DNA from: Acidimicrobiia bacterium | Lineage (GTDB): Bacteria; Actinomycetota; Acidimicrobiia; Acidimicrobiales; AC-14 | Direction of reading: 5' to 3' | Assembly (NCBI GenBank): GCA_023265045.1 | Contig: JAHFUQ010000030.1 | Coordinates: 1-34,066 of the forward strand | DNA: 34,066 nucleotides | Shown here: positions 15,354-24,234 of the stretch, piece after piece | Layout: each line of letters begins with the position of its first letter | Numbering within the stretch: position 1 is the first letter of the stretch | Program-made: the position numbers and the translations under genes | Notes under the pieces: model-generated | Told to the model about the DNA's origin: nothing | The model's database searches: none | What the model saw: the letters and a program-made list of their open reading frames with translations, nothing else

Positions 15354-16241
15354 ATGAGCGTGTGGGTGGACGCGTCCACCAAGGTCGTGGTGCAGGGCCT
15401 GACGGGGAGCCAGGGCCGGTTCCACGGGCTGCGGAACCGGGCCTACGGCACCCAGGTGGTCGCGGGCGTGACGCCAGGCAAGGGCGGTGGGGACGTCGAG
15501 GGCATCCCGGTGTTCGACCGGGTGGCCGAGGCGGTGGCTGAGACAGGGGCCGACACGAGCCTGATCTTCGTGCCGGCGCGGGGTGCGGCGGCGGCGGCGC
15601 GCGAGGCGGCGGAGGCCGGTATCGGGCTGGTCGTGTGCATCACCGAGGGAATCCCCGTCCACGACGAGCTGCGCCTCGTGGACTGGCTCGCGGCCGAGCG
15701 CCCCGGCGCCCGCCTGCTCGGCCCCAACTGCCCGGGGATCATCTCGCCGGGGCGGTGCAACGTGGGCATCACCCCGGGCGAGATCGCCCTGCCCGGCGGC
15801 CCGGTGGGGGTGGTGTCGCGGTCGGGCACCCTCACCTACCAGGCTCTTCAGGAGCTGACCCGGCACGGCATCGGCCAGACCACGTGTATCGGGATCGGCG
15901 GCGACCCGGTGCCGGGCACTCGGTTCGTCGACTGCCTGGAGGCGTTCCAGGGCGACGCCGAAACCGAGGCCGTCATCCTGATCGGCGAGATCGGGGGCGA
16001 GGAGGAGGAGCGGGCGGCGCGCTACATCGCCGACGTGATGACCAAGCCGGTGGTGGCCTACGTAGCCGGGCTGACCGCCCCGCCGGGCCGGCGCATGGGC
16101 CACGCCGGCGCCATCGTGTCGGGCCGCGCCGGGGGGGCGGCGGGCAAGGTGGCGGCGCTGCGGGAGGCCGGCGCCCACGTGGTCGCCAACCCGACCGAGC
16201 TGGGGTCCCGAATGGCCGAGGTGCTCAGCCCGTCCTCGTAG
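15354..16241 (+). CDS. sucD: Succinate-CoA ligase alpha subunit
   Basis: This 295-residue subunit carries the CoA-binding Rossmann domain at the N-terminus ([15 protein letters not shown], then VTPGKGGG). The phosphohistidine active site is H250 in [12 protein letters not shown]. Other signatures are [24 protein letters not shown] and [14 protein letters not shown]. It forms a complex with SucC. The ATG at 15354 follows an AGGAA ribosome binding site. It is one residue or so longer than the common ~290-residue form and shows nothing unusual. Confidence 0.97.
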   Translation: MSVWVDASTKVVVQGLTGSQGRFHGLRNRAYGTQVVAGVTPGKGGGDVEGIPVFDRVAEAVAETGADTSLIFVPARGAAAAAREAAEAGIGLVVCITEGIPVHDELRLVDWLAAERPGARLLGPNCPGIISPGRCNVGITPGEIALPGGPVGVVSRSGTLTYQALQELTRHGIGQTTCIGIGGDPVPGTRFVDCLEAFQGDAETEAVILIGEIGGEEEERAARYIADVMTKPVVAYVAGLTAPPGRRMGHAGAIVSGRAGGAAGKVAALREAGAHVVANPTELGSRMAEVLSPSS

Positions 16242-16608
16242 CCGGCACGCCGCCCCGGCGCCGGCTGGCGAGCGCCACCAGCACGGCGGCCAGCGCCGCC
16301 GACGCCGCCGCGCCGACGGCCAGCCCGTCCCGGTCGCTGACCAGCTTCAACGCGACGAGCGCCAGCGCGACCGCCCACAGGCCGAGCAGGGCGCGCCCCG
16401 GGTCGGGGAGCAGCGGCCGCGGGGCCAAGACCGCGACCGCCAACCAGGCGACCGCCGCGGCGGCGACCAGCGCAGCCGAGGCGCCGGGCCAGGTCTGGAT
16501 CGCCGTCTTCCCGGCGCGCCACGGGAGCAACGCGAGGGAGGCGACGAGCAGGGCGCCCCCGACCAGGGCAAGCCGGTCGGGGGCGGAAGGCTGAGCTGGC
16601 CGGGTCAG
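16225..16608 (-). CDS. Small membrane protein, start uncertain
   Basis: This minus-strand frame is strongly hydrophobic. It begins with a predicted helix ([20 protein letters not shown]) followed by three more ([35 protein letters not shown] and [19 protein letters not shown]) and ends in a basic tail ([12 protein letters not shown]). No ATG or GTG precedes the first helix. A CTG at 16606-16608 overlaps the stop of the upstream membrane-protein gene as CTGA, the usual coupling geometry. TTG at 16530 would lose the first helix. The 3' end overlaps the end of sucD on the other strand by 17 nt. The function is unknown. Confidence 0.55.
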   Translation of the reverse strand: MTRPAQPSAPDRLALVGGALLVASLALLPWRAGKTAIQTWPGASAALVAAAAVAWLAVAVLAPRPLLPDPGRALLGLWAVALALVALKLVSDRDGLAVGAAASAALAAVLVALASRRRGGVPATRTG

Positions 16609-17051
16609 GCCCGGAAGCCCTGGGTGACCTCAGGCTCCTTGCTGATGGTGAACCCGCCGAACGCCAGCGCCGCGCCGAGCAGGATGCCCAGGTAGGCCCC
16701 AAAGGAGAGGAAATCCGTCTCGGCGATGAGCTTGATCAGCAACAGCACAAAAGCGGCTGCCCCGGCGATCAGGTGGACCCGCGACCACGGGATCGGCAGG
16801 GTGGGCAGCTTGGCCGACGTGAACTTGGCGGCGACGATCTGGGCCACCATCACCAGGGCGATGATCAGCGCCAATATCCCGTAGAAGGAGTTCGGCGACT
16901 GCACGCCGGTGCGCTTGACGCTCACCGAAATGCCCAGGATCCCGCCGCCCAGGTCGATCTTGTGCCACGGCAGGATCAACAGGTCGAGGATTAGCAACAA
17001 GCCCGCGCCGAGCACGATCTTGTCGCCTTTTGTCAGCTTACTGAGGTCCAT
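16605..17051 (-). CDS. Small four-helix membrane protein (paralogue of the neighbouring gene)
   Basis: This 148-residue membrane protein starts MDLSKLTKGDKIVLGAGLLL with the ATG at 17049-17051, preceded on its strand by a G-rich ribosome binding site. The helices are roughly at 13-31, 60-80, 95-115 and 120-140. The segment LPTLPIPWSRVHLIAGAAAF recurs in the next gene as LPTPPLPWGWVHLILGGLSL, so the two are paralogues. Both have a four-helix pattern and an end resembling FGGF/YGGF plus a short charged tail. No function is known. Arrangement with the following small membrane-protein gene suggests one operon. Confidence 0.75.
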   Translation of the reverse strand: MDLSKLTKGDKIVLGAGLLLILDLLILPWHKIDLGGGILGISVSVKRTGVQSPNSFYGILALIIALVMVAQIVAAKFTSAKLPTLPIPWSRVHLIAGAAAFVLLLIKLIAETDFLSFGAYLGILLGAALAFGGFTISKEPEVTQGFRA

Positions 17052-17115
17052 TCCCCCCCCAAAGCTTGAAGTTCGGGGCATTAGTGAAGCACGTCTCGCG
17101 TGCCGCCGAAAGGGG

Positions 17116-17544
17116 TCAGTGGTCCCGGCTCGCCCGGAACCCGCCGTACGCCAGGCCCGCCGCCGCCAGCAGGCCGAGGAACGCGCCGAGCTGGCTCTGC
17201 AGCGTCACCCCCACGCCTCCCACTTCCACGCTGTCCCCGACGAGGAATTGCACCAGGATCAGGCCGAGCGACAGGCCGCCCAGGATGAGGTGGACCCAGC
17301 CCCAGGGGAGCGGCGGCGTGGGGAGTTTGATCTGGGGATGGCGGACGAGGGAGATCTGCAGGAGCATCAGCGTCGCCACCACCACGCCGATGGCGCTCGG
17401 CGGATTGGCCCACGCGTTGCGGTCGACGCCGGGTCCGCTGAACCACGTCAGCAGCGAGCAGAGCACCAGGGCGACGCCGCTGGCGACGATGATCTTTTCT
17501 GCCTGGGAGAGGGCTCGGGGGGCCAAGGCGCGAGAGTGAAACAC
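17116..17544 (-). CDS. Small four-helix membrane protein (paralogue)
   Basis: This ~142-residue membrane protein has helices at about 15-35 (KIIVASGVALVLCSLLTWF), 50-70 (SAIGVVVATLMLLQISLV), 80-105 (PWGWVHLILGGLSLGLILV) and 112-135. It is related to the 148-residue neighbour through the LPTPPLPW...VHLI...G motif and the C-terminal LAYGGFRASR. The GTG at 17542-17544 is the best start; another in-frame GTG lies further upstream. It is divergent from purN with about 50 bp between. It lies 64 bp upstream of its paralogue on the same strand. Confidence 0.7.
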   Translation of the reverse strand: MFHSRALAPRALSQAEKIIVASGVALVLCSLLTWFSGPGVDRNAWANPPSAIGVVVATLMLLQISLVRHPQIKLPTPPLPWGWVHLILGGLSLGLILVQFLVGDSVEVGGVGVTLQSQLGAFLGLLAAAGLAYGGFRASRDH

Positions 17545-17595
17545 GATTCGACCCCGGTTTGAAAGCACCGTGGCGAGAGAGCGGGCGCTGGTACG

Positions 17596-18153
17596 GTGCA
17601 GGGCGAGGACGTGCGCATCGGGGTCTTGGCATCGGGCAGCGGGACGAACCTGGAGGCGATCCTCGCCGCCCGGCTCCCCGTCGCCGTCGTGGTCGTCGAC
17701 CGTCCGTGCCGGGCCACCGACGTGGCGGCGGCACACGGCGTGGTCTCGGAACTGGTCCCGTGGGGCGGGCATGGCGCCGATCGCACCCAGTTCACCCACG
17801 ACATCGTCGACGCCCTGGAGCGCCACGCCGTCGACGTGGTGGTGATGGCCGGGTTCATGGTCATCCTCGAAAAGCCCATCTTCGACGCGTTCCAAGGCAA
17901 GGTGCTGAACACCCATCCAGCCCTGCTGCCGTCGTTCCGGGGCGCCCACGCGGTGGAGGAAGCGTTGGCGGCCGGGGTCAAGGTCACGGGCGTGACGATC
18001 CACGTCGCCACCCGTGAGGTCGACAGCGGGCCGATCCTGGCCCAAGAGGCAGTGCCCGTGCTGCCCGGCGACACGGTGGAGACCCTGCACGAGCGCATCA
18101 AGTCGGTCGAGCGGCGGCTCTACCCCGAAACCATCAGGGAGTTCCTCAAATGA
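17596..18153 (+). CDS. purN: Phosphoribosylglycinamide formyltransferase 1
   Basis: This 185-residue enzyme formylates GAR with 10-formyltetrahydrofolate in purine synthesis. The phosphate loop is LASGSGTNLEA (GSGTN at 14-18). Catalytic residues are N105 and H107 in NTHPALLPSF and D143 in REVDSGPIL. The GTG at 17596 gives five residues before the conserved VRIGVLASG; a GTG at 17611 is a plausible shorter start. The 3' end overlaps purH by 4 nt (ATGA), so the two steps that use the same folate cofactor are co-translated. Confidence 0.96.
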   Translation: MQGEDVRIGVLASGSGTNLEAILAARLPVAVVVVDRPCRATDVAAAHGVVSELVPWGGHGADRTQFTHDIVDALERHAVDVVVMAGFMVILEKPIFDAFQGKVLNTHPALLPSFRGAHAVEEALAAGVKVTGVTIHVATREVDSGPILAQEAVPVLPGDTVETLHERIKSVERRLYPETIREFLK

Positions 18154-19658
18154 GGGCGCTGCTTTCGGTTTACGACAAGACGGGGCTGGTCGAGCTCGCC
18201 CGGGGCCTGGTCGAACTGGGGTGGGACCTGGTGGCCAGCGGCGGCACCGCCACGGCGCTGGAAGAGGCGGGGCTGACGGTCATCCCGGTCGAGCGGCTGA
18301 CGGACAGCCCGGAGATGCTCGGGGGCCGGGTCAAGACGCTGCACCCGGCCCTCCACGGGGCGATCCTGGCCAACCGGGCCGACCCCGACCACGTCGCCCA
18401 GCTGGACGACCTCGGGATCACGCCCATCGACCTGGTGGTGTGCAACCTCTACCCGTTCCTGGCCCGGCCGTCGATCGAGACCATCGACGTGGGCGGCCCC
18501 ACCATGGTGCGGGCGGCGGCCAAGAACCACGCGTCGGTCGGCGTCGTCGTGGCCCCGGCCGACTACGACGGCGTGCTGGAGGAGCTGCGGGCGCGCGGCG
18601 GCCGGCTCGGCGACGAGACCCGCCGCCGGCTGGCCCGGGCCGCCTTCGCCCACACCGCCGCCTACGACGGCGCCATCGCCACCTGGCTCGACCCGCCGGG
18701 CTCGGTCCTGGCGCCGACCGTCCACGTCTCGCTGGAGCGGGCCGGCGAGCTGCGCTACGGCGAGAACCCCCACCAGGAGGGGGCCCGGTACCGCGTGATG
18801 GGCGGCTCGCCCTCGTTCTGGGACGGCGTGCGCCAGCACGGCGGCATGGAGATGTCGTACCTGAACTTCGCCGACGCCGACGCCGCCTGGCGGCTCCTGC
18901 ACGAGCTGGGCGAGGCTCCCGCGGCCGTCATCGTCAAGCACGCCAACCCGTGCGGCGTGGCCGTGGCCGGCGACATCGCCGCCGCCTACGAACGGGCCTT
19001 CGAGTGCGACTCGATGTCGGCGTTCGGCGGCATCGTCGCCCTGAACCGGCCGGTGGACGACGCCCTGGCCGAGGAGATGGTGGCCAACCCCAAGGCGGAC
19101 ATCGTGATCGCGCCCGGGTTCTCGGCCGGGGCGCTCGAGCGGTTCGCGGCCAAGAAGAAGAACACCCGCCTGCTGGAGGCGGGGCCGCCGCCGGCCGAGG
19201 GCCGTCACCTGCGCCCGCTCGGCCCCGGGGACTGGCTGGTGCAGGCCCCGTACCGGTTCGCCGCCGGTCGGGCCGAGTGGCGGGTGGTGTCGCAGGTCCA
19301 GCCCACGCCCGAGCAGTGGGACGACATCGAGCTGGCGTGGAAGGTGTGCGCCTACGTGAAGTCCAACGCCATCGTGCTGGCCGCCAACGGCATGGCCGTG
19401 GGCATCGGCGCCGGCCAGCAGAACCGGGTCGACCCCGGTGAGCTGGCGGTCCGCAAGGCCGCGGGCCGGGCCAAGGGGGGCGCGGCGGCGTCCGACGCCT
19501 TCTTCCCGTTCCGCGACGGCCTGGACATGGTGGCTGCCGCGGGTGTGACGGCGGTCATCGAGCCGGGAGGAAGCATGCGCGACGACGAGGTCATCGCCGC
19601 CGCCGACGAGCACGGCCTCGCCCTGGTCTTTACGGGCGAACGCCAGTTCCGGCACTGA
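18150..19658 (+). CDS. purH: Bifunctional AICAR formyltransferase / IMP cyclohydrolase
   Basis: This 502-residue enzyme does the last two steps of purine synthesis. The N-terminal cyclohydrolase domain (1-~190) has [31 protein letters not shown] and [11 protein letters not shown]-like segments. The C-terminal transformylase domain has the catalytic K263-H264 in [10 protein letters not shown], and ends with [16 protein letters not shown] and a [15 protein letters not shown] segment. Its length is normal for actinobacteria. It overlaps purN by 4 nt and is followed by folD after 5 bp. All signatures are intact. Confidence 0.97.
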   Translation: MRALLSVYDKTGLVELARGLVELGWDLVASGGTATALEEAGLTVIPVERLTDSPEMLGGRVKTLHPALHGAILANRADPDHVAQLDDLGITPIDLVVCNLYPFLARPSIETIDVGGPTMVRAAAKNHASVGVVVAPADYDGVLEELRARGGRLGDETRRRLARAAFAHTAAYDGAIATWLDPPGSVLAPTVHVSLERAGELRYGENPHQEGARYRVMGGSPSFWDGVRQHGGMEMSYLNFADADAAWRLLHELGEAPAAVIVKHANPCGVAVAGDIAAAYERAFECDSMSAFGGIVALNRPVDDALAEEMVANPKADIVIAPGFSAGALERFAAKKKNTRLLEAGPPPAEGRHLRPLGPGDWLVQAPYRFAAGRAEWRVVSQVQPTPEQWDDIELAWKVCAYVKSNAIVLAANGMAVGIGAGQQNRVDPGELAVRKAAGRAKGGAAASDAFFPFRDGLDMVAAAGVTAVIEPGGSMRDDEVIAAADEHGLALVFTGERQFRH

Positions 19659-19663
19659 GCCCG

Positions 19664-20545
19664 ATGGGCGCGGCGATACTCGACGGGGCCGCGGTCGCGG
19701 CGCAGATCCGGGCCGAGCTGACCGAGCGGGTGGCGGCCCTGCGGGCGGCGGGCGTCGTGCCGGGCCTGGGCACGATCCTGGTCGGCGACAACCCCGCCAG
19801 CGCCGCCTACGTCCGCCTCAAGCACCAGGACTGCGCCGAGGTGGGTATCGCCTCGTTCGGCAGCGAGGCCCTGCCCGCGGACACGCCGGCCGAGGCGCTG
19901 CACGCGTTGATCGCCCAGTACAACGCCGACCCGGCCATCGACGGGTTCCTCGTCCAGACCCCGTTGCCTGCGCACCTGGACGAGGCAGCCGCGCTGATGG
20001 CCGTCGACCCGGCCAAGGACGTGGACGGCCTGCACCCCGTCAACCTGGGCCGCCTGGTGCAAGGTGCGCCGGGCGCCATCCCGTGCACGCCGAACGGCAT
20101 CCTGGAGCTGCTGATCCGCCACGGCGTCGAGATCCAAGGGCGCCACGTCGTGATCATCGGGCGGGGGCTGACGATCGGCCGTCCCCTGGCCCTGCTGCTG
20201 GCCCTGAAGCGCCCGAACGCCAACGCCGCCGTCACGGTTGTCCACACGGGGGTGGCCGACCTGGCCTCCTACACCCGCCAGGCTGACATCCTGGTGGCGG
20301 CCGCCGGGGCGCCCGGGCTGGTCAAGCCGGACTGGGTCAGGCCCGGTGCGGTGGTGGTCGGCGCAGGGGTGACGATGGACGGGAGACGGATCATCAGCGA
20401 CGTGGACGAGGCGGTCAGCGAGGTGGCGGGCTGGATCACGCCCCGTGTCGGCGGGGTGGGGCCGATGACCCGGGCCATGTTGTTGAACAATGCTGTCATT
20501 GCCGCAGAGCGGCGTGCCGTCGACGCCGCGGAGCAGCGGGCATGA
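19664..20545 (+). CDS. folD: Bifunctional methylenetetrahydrofolate dehydrogenase/cyclohydrolase
   Basis: This 293-residue enzyme interconverts 5,10-methylene- and 10-formyltetrahydrofolate with NADP, supplying the formyl donor used by PurN and PurH just upstream. The catalytic Lys is K53 in [12 protein letters not shown]. Other landmarks are [36 protein letters not shown] and the NADP loop [17 protein letters not shown] Gly replaces the more usual Ser in GRS. The [13 protein letters not shown] ending is typical. The ATG at 19664 is chosen from the conserved [15 protein letters not shown] start. The last codons overlap metF by 4 nt. Confidence 0.96.
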   Translation: MGAAILDGAAVAAQIRAELTERVAALRAAGVVPGLGTILVGDNPASAAYVRLKHQDCAEVGIASFGSEALPADTPAEALHALIAQYNADPAIDGFLVQTPLPAHLDEAAALMAVDPAKDVDGLHPVNLGRLVQGAPGAIPCTPNGILELLIRHGVEIQGRHVVIIGRGLTIGRPLALLLALKRPNANAAVTVVHTGVADLASYTRQADILVAAAGAPGLVKPDWVRPGAVVVGAGVTMDGRRIISDVDEAVSEVAGWITPRVGGVGPMTRAMLLNNAVIAAERRAVDAAEQRA

Positions 20546-21393
20546 AGATCGCCGACCTCCTCATGCAAGGCCGGACGTTCTCGTTCGAGTTCTTCCCGCC
20601 CAAGACCGACGCCGAGCAGGCCACCCTGGTCAAGGCGTTGCGCGAGCTGGAGCCGCTGGAGCCGTCGTTCGTGTCGGTGACCTACCGCGGCGGGCGGTCG
20701 TCCCGCCAGCGCACCCACGACCTGGTGGTCGGCATGCTGCGCACCACCACGTTGACCCCGATGGCGCACCTCACGTGCGTCGTCCACAGCCGGCTGGAGC
20801 TGGCCGAGATCCTGGTCGAGTTCCGCAAGGCGGGGGTCGAGAACCTGCTGGCCCTGGGCGGCGACCCGCCGCCGGAGGAAGAAGCCGGCATGGGCGAGCT
20901 CAAGCACGCGGACGAACTGGTGGAGCTGGCGCGAGCCATCGGCGGCTTTTCGATCGGCGTGGCCGCCCACCCCGAGCTGCACCCCAACTCCCACGGCGAC
21001 CGCGTCGCCGACCGCGATCACGTCGCCGCCAAGCTGGAACTGGCCGATTTCGCCATAACCCAGTTCTTCTTCCGCCTGTCGGACTACACCGGGCTGGTCG
21101 ACGACCTGGCCGCGCGGGGCATGCACAAGCCCGTATTGCCCGGCATCATGCCCATCACCAACCTCAAGGCCGTCCGCCGGATGGCGGAGCTGAGCGGGTG
21201 CGAGGTGCCGCCCGAGGTGGTGGCCCGCTTGGAGGCGGCGGGCGACGATCCCGAAGCGGTCCGGAGGGAGGGCATCGCCCTCGCCACCGAGCTGTGCCAG
21301 CAGTTGCTGGCCGCGGGCGCCCCGGGCCTGCACTTCTATACGCTCAACCGCTCTACGGCGACACGGGAGATCTACGCCAACCTAGGCATGTAA
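20542..21393 (+). CDS. metF: Methylenetetrahydrofolate reductase (NAD(P)H)
   Basis: This 283-residue flavoenzyme reduces 5,10-methylenetetrahydrofolate to the methyl donor for methionine synthesis. It is a TIM barrel with the start [14 protein letters not shown] and the catalytic Glu within it. Further landmarks are [14 protein letters not shown], the [13 protein letters not shown] loop, and [12 protein letters not shown] for FAD binding. [15 protein letters not shown] and [17 protein letters not shown] follow toward the C-terminus. It overlaps folD by 4 nt (ATGA), so the folate branch point is encoded as a coupled pair. Confidence 0.96.
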   Translation: MKIADLLMQGRTFSFEFFPPKTDAEQATLVKALRELEPLEPSFVSVTYRGGRSSRQRTHDLVVGMLRTTTLTPMAHLTCVVHSRLELAEILVEFRKAGVENLLALGGDPPPEEEAGMGELKHADELVELARAIGGFSIGVAAHPELHPNSHGDRVADRDHVAAKLELADFAITQFFFRLSDYTGLVDDLAARGMHKPVLPGIMPITNLKAVRRMAELSGCEVPPEVVARLEAAGDDPEAVRREGIALATELCQQLLAAGAPGLHFYTLNRSTATREIYANLGM

Positions 21394-21414
21394 CGCGGTC
21401 AAAAGGGGGTTGCG

Positions 21415-21816
21415 GTGTCCGAGGACAACAAGCGCGTGGTGCGGGAGTTCCTGACGGAGGTCATCGGGGCCAAGGATCCGGACGCTCGCCCCGACCTGCT
21501 CGCGCCGGGGTACGTGTCGAACTTCGGTGGAATGCCGCCGTTCGACCACGAGGGCTGGAAGCAAATGGCGAGCGGGTTCTTCGCGGCATTTCCCGATCTC
21601 GACCTCACGATCCGGGACGCGGTCGCGGAGGGCGACCTGGTGGCCGTGCGGTGGTCGTGGACGGGGACGCACAACGGCGACCTGATGGGCATGCCGCCCA
21701 CCGGCAAGCACGTCTCGACGGGGGGGATGGGCTTCTACCGGGTCGTCGGCGGCCAGATCGCCGAAGAGTGGATCCTCGAGGACATGATGGGAGTCATGCA
21801 GCAATTGGGCGCGTAA
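21415..21816 (+). CDS. SnoaL-like ester cyclase-family protein
   Basis: This 133-residue cone-shaped alpha+beta-barrel protein has the SnoaL pattern: N-terminal helices (NKRVVREFLTEVIGAKD), YVSNFGGMPPFDHEGWKQM, FFAAFPDLDLTIRDAVAEGDLVAVRWSWTGTHNGDLMGMPPTGK, and STGGMGFYRVVGGQIAEEWILED. The family includes polyketide cyclases and many small enzymes of unknown substrate. The GTG at 21415 is preceded by an AAAAGGGGG ribosome binding site. It sits between metF and icd, with 21 and 9 bp gaps, without an obvious metabolic link. The family assignment is good and the function is open. Confidence 0.85.
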   Translation: MSEDNKRVVREFLTEVIGAKDPDARPDLLAPGYVSNFGGMPPFDHEGWKQMASGFFAAFPDLDLTIRDAVAEGDLVAVRWSWTGTHNGDLMGMPPTGKHVSTGGMGFYRVVGGQIAEEWILEDMMGVMQQLGA

Positions 21817-21819
21817 CCT
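21814..21819 (+). promoter_or_regulatory. Predicted -10 box (TAACCT) of icd, leaderless type
   Basis: TAACCT overlaps the stop codon of the SnoaL-like gene and is followed by 6 nt and the icd ATG at 21826. It suggests that icd has its own promoter. Confidence 0.35.
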
Positions 21820-21825
21820 CCCGGA

Positions 21826-23025
21826 ATGCCCCCCGCCAGGATCACGGTCGAAGCTGACGGCCGGCTGAACGTCCCCGACGTCCCGATCATCCCCTTCATT
21901 CGGGGCGACGGCATCGGCGTGGACATTTGGCCGGCCGCGCAGGCGGTGCTCGACGCCGCCGTCGCCAAGCACGCCAAGCGCATCGAGTGGCTGCCTGTGC
22001 TGGCGGGGCAGCAGGCCTTCGACGAGGTGGGCACGTGGCTGCCGGAGCAGACGGTCACCTCGTTCCGCGACCACGTCGTCGGCATCAAGGGCCCGCTGAC
22101 GACGCCCATCGGCGGCGGGTTCCGCAGCCTCAACGTCGCCCTCCGCCAGTTGCTCGACCTGTACGTGTGCCTGCGGCCGGTGCGCTGGTTCCGTGGGGTG
22201 CCGTCGCCGGTCAAGCGGCCTGACAAGGTCGACATGGTCATCTTCCGGGAGAACATCGAGGACGTCTACGCCGGCTTCGAGCTGGAGGAGGGGACCGACG
22301 GGGCCAAGCGGCTCATCGAGTTCCTCCACGGCGAGTACGGGTGGGACATCCGGGCGGACTCGGGGCTCGGGCTCAAGCCCGTGTCCGTGACGGGCTCGAA
22401 GCGCCTGGTGCGGGCGGCGCTGCACTACGCCGTCAGCCACGGGCGCCGGTCGGTCACGCTCGTGCACAAGGGCAACATCCAGAAGTTCACCGAGGGCGCG
22501 TTCCAGAAGTGGGGCTACGAGCTCGTTCGGGACGAGTTCGCCGACGTGGCCGTCTCGTGGGACGACTGCGGCGGCAAGCCCGGCGAGCGCGTCCTGGTCA
22601 AGGACACGATCGCCGACATCTTCCTGCAGCAGGTCCTCACCCGGCCCGACGAGTTCGACGTGATCGCCACCACCAACCTGAACGGCGACTACGCGTCCGA
22701 CGCCCTGGCCGCCCAGGTCGGAGGCATCGGCATCGCCCCAGGGGGGAACATCAACTACGTGACCGGCCACGGGGTGTTCGAGGCGACCCACGGCACCGCG
22801 CCCAAGTACGCGGGGCAGGACAAGGTCAACCCCGGCTCGTTGCTGCTCTCCGGTGTGCTGATGCTCGAGCACCTGGGCTGGCAGGCGGCGGCCGACGATG
22901 TCGTGCGAGCCCTTGAGGCCACCATCGGCGAGGGAATCGTCACCTACGACTTCGCCCGGCTCACCGAGGGCGCCACCGAGGTCAAGACGTCGGAGTTCGC
23001 GTCGGCGATCGTCGACCGGCTGTGA
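21826..23025 (+). CDS. icd: Isocitrate dehydrogenase (NADP type)
   Basis: This 399-residue TCA enzyme oxidises isocitrate to 2-oxoglutarate. The substrate loop is [27 protein letters not shown] with S101, equivalent to the phosphoserine of E. coli Icd, and two conserved Arg. Tyr and Lys ([24 protein letters not shown]) are in place. The coenzyme loop [17 protein letters not shown] matches the NADP-type sequence. Length and motifs are of the homodimeric E. coli-like class, not the monomeric type found in many actinobacteria. It is followed after 7 bp by mdh. Confidence 0.96.
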   Translation: MPPARITVEADGRLNVPDVPIIPFIRGDGIGVDIWPAAQAVLDAAVAKHAKRIEWLPVLAGQQAFDEVGTWLPEQTVTSFRDHVVGIKGPLTTPIGGGFRSLNVALRQLLDLYVCLRPVRWFRGVPSPVKRPDKVDMVIFRENIEDVYAGFELEEGTDGAKRLIEFLHGEYGWDIRADSGLGLKPVSVTGSKRLVRAALHYAVSHGRRSVTLVHKGNIQKFTEGAFQKWGYELVRDEFADVAVSWDDCGGKPGERVLVKDTIADIFLQQVLTRPDEFDVIATTNLNGDYASDALAAQVGGIGIAPGGNINYVTGHGVFEATHGTAPKYAGQDKVNPGSLLLSGVLMLEHLGWQAAADDVVRALEATIGEGIVTYDFARLTEGATEVKTSEFASAIVDRL

Positions 23026-23032
23026 GCAGGCC

Positions 23033-23995
23033 GTGAACACCCCGCCGGCGCCGCTCAAGGTCACCGTCGTCGGGGCCGGGTTCTACGGCTCGACGCTGGC
23101 CCAGCGCATCGCCGAGGGGAACTACGCCACCGAGGTGGTGCTTACCGACGTGATCGAGGGCAAGCCGCAGGGGCTGGCCCTCGACCTCATGCAGAGCCGG
23201 CCGGTCGCCGGCTTCAGCACCCGCGTGACGGGCACGAACGGCTACGCCGAGGCGGCCGGCTCGGCGGTCGCGGTCATCACCGCCGGCCTGCCCCGCAAGC
23301 CGGGCATGAGCCGCATGGACCTGCTCGAGGTCAATGCCCGTATCGTGCGCGAGGTCACCCGCCAACTGCTCGACGTCGCCCCCGACGCCGTCCTCATCGT
23401 GGTCACCAACCCCCTCGACGAGATGACGGCGCTGGCCGCCGAGGTCTCGGGCCTGCCCCGAAACCGGGTCATGGGCCAGGCCGGCATCCTCGACACCGCC
23501 CGCTTCCGCCACTTCCTGGCCGAGGCCGCGGGCGTTGACCCGAGCCAGGTCAAGGCCATCACCCTCGGGTCCCACGGCGACACCATGGTGCCCGTGCCGT
23601 CGCTGGCCTGGGTCGGCGGCGTTCGGTTGGCCGATGCGCTGAGCGCCGAGGAGATCGCCGCCGCCGTCACCCGCACGCGCGACGGGGGCGCCGAGATTGT
23701 GGGGCTGCTCAAGACCGGCTCCGCCTACTTCGCCCCCGCGGCCGCGGCCGAGGCGATGGTGCGGGCGGTGGCGACCGGCGGCCGAGGCGCCGGCGAGCCG
23801 CTTCCCGTCAGCGCCTGGCTCGACGGCCAGTATGGGATCAGCGGCGTGTACCTGGGCGTGCCGGCGCAGCTCGGCCCCGGCGGCGTGGAGGAGATCGTCG
23901 AGCTGCCCCTGGCCGACGACGAGCTCACCGCGTTGCGGGCGGCCGCTGAGGCGGTGCGCACCAAGCAAGCCGAGGCCCGCGCCCTGCTCAGCTGA
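23033..23995 (+). CDS. mdh: Malate dehydrogenase (LDH-like type)
   Basis: This 320-residue NAD-dependent enzyme interconverts malate and oxaloacetate. The Rossmann loop is VVGAGFYGSTLAQ (G14, G16, G19), and D39 at the end of the second strand favours NAD over NADP. The active-site loop Arg is in AGLPRKPGMSRMDLL. The catalytic H181 is in GSHGDTMVP, with VVTNPLD for the Asp-Arg partner region. The GTG at 23033, 7 bp after icd, is preferred because it gives eight residues before the conserved KVTVVGAG. It ends 4 bp before a large hairpin. Confidence 0.95.
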   Translation: MNTPPAPLKVTVVGAGFYGSTLAQRIAEGNYATEVVLTDVIEGKPQGLALDLMQSRPVAGFSTRVTGTNGYAEAAGSAVAVITAGLPRKPGMSRMDLLEVNARIVREVTRQLLDVAPDAVLIVVTNPLDEMTALAAEVSGLPRNRVMGQAGILDTARFRHFLAEAAGVDPSQVKAITLGSHGDTMVPVPSLAWVGGVRLADALSAEEIAAAVTRTRDGGAEIVGLLKTGSAYFAPAAAAEAMVRAVATGGRGAGEPLPVSAWLDGQYGISGVYLGVPAQLGPGGVEEIVELPLADDELTALRAAAEAVRTKQAEARALLS

Positions 23996-23999
23996 CGGG

Positions 24000-24048
24000 C
24001 TTCTCCTGCGGGTTGACCACCCAGGAGGTGGTGAACCCGCAGGAGAAG
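24000..24048. terminator. Long hairpin after mdh (terminator, possibly bidirectional)
   Basis: The arms 24000-24021 and 24027-24048 pair over 22 positions with one G-G mismatch. They begin with CTTCTCCTGCGGGTT and end with AACCCGCAGGAGAAG, around a 5-nt CAGGA loop. It lies 4 nt after the mdh stop. It could stop mdh transcripts and also the predicted minus-strand guide RNA that runs toward it. No U-tract follows on either strand. Confidence 0.7.
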
Positions 24049-24120
24049 CGACTGTCCGGTGCCCGCTGTCAAGGCTTTCTTGGCGCAAGGGAGGAGTGCC
24101 GGCCTGGTGAAAGGGGGCGA

Positions 24121-24208
24121 CGGGGGAAAGTTCAGCTGGTCACCAAGCGGACCACCTGCCGACCTTCTCGCTGCTTCAATGGAGCCCATCCGCCGCCCCC
24201 GCGAAACG
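24121..24208 (-). ncRNA. Candidate CreA/CreR-like CRISPR-associated regulatory guide RNA
   Basis: Reading the minus strand, 24208 to 24173 is a solitary degenerate copy of the array repeat. Its last 18 nt, GATGGGCTCCATTGAAGC, are identical to the repeat 3' end, including the handle that crRNAs carry. The 5' half has diverged apart from a GGCGG core and cannot form the repeat hairpin. A 42-nt pseudo-spacer follows (24172 to 24131), within the 36-44 nt range of the true spacers. Next comes CTTTCCC (24130 to 24124), the first 7 nt of the repeat. The first 23 nt of the pseudo-spacer match 24227-24249 on the plus strand at 21 positions (mismatches at 3 and 15). That site has a 5' TTG. This is the anatomy of CreA-type guides that repress promoters through partial pairing. 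Confidence 0.7.
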
Positions 24209-24234
24209 GTACCACAGCGGATGTTGAGGGAGAA
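24206..24234 (-). promoter_or_regulatory. Weak candidate promoter for the minus-strand guide RNA
   Basis: On the minus strand TTCTCC (24234-24229) and TACCGT (24211-24206) are separated by 17 nt. The -10 resembles other -10 boxes in this window (TACCCT, TACGAT). Its -35 lies inside the proposed protospacer, so guide binding would also block this promoter. The predicted start would fall within the degenerate half of the repeat, leaving the conserved 18 nt intact. Confidence 0.3.

Noticed and set aside
15292-17563. Shared 11-mer GGTTTGAAAGC at about 15292 and 17556
   Set aside because: Many 11-mers recur by chance in a window of this size. The surrounding bases differ, so no repeat family is claimed.
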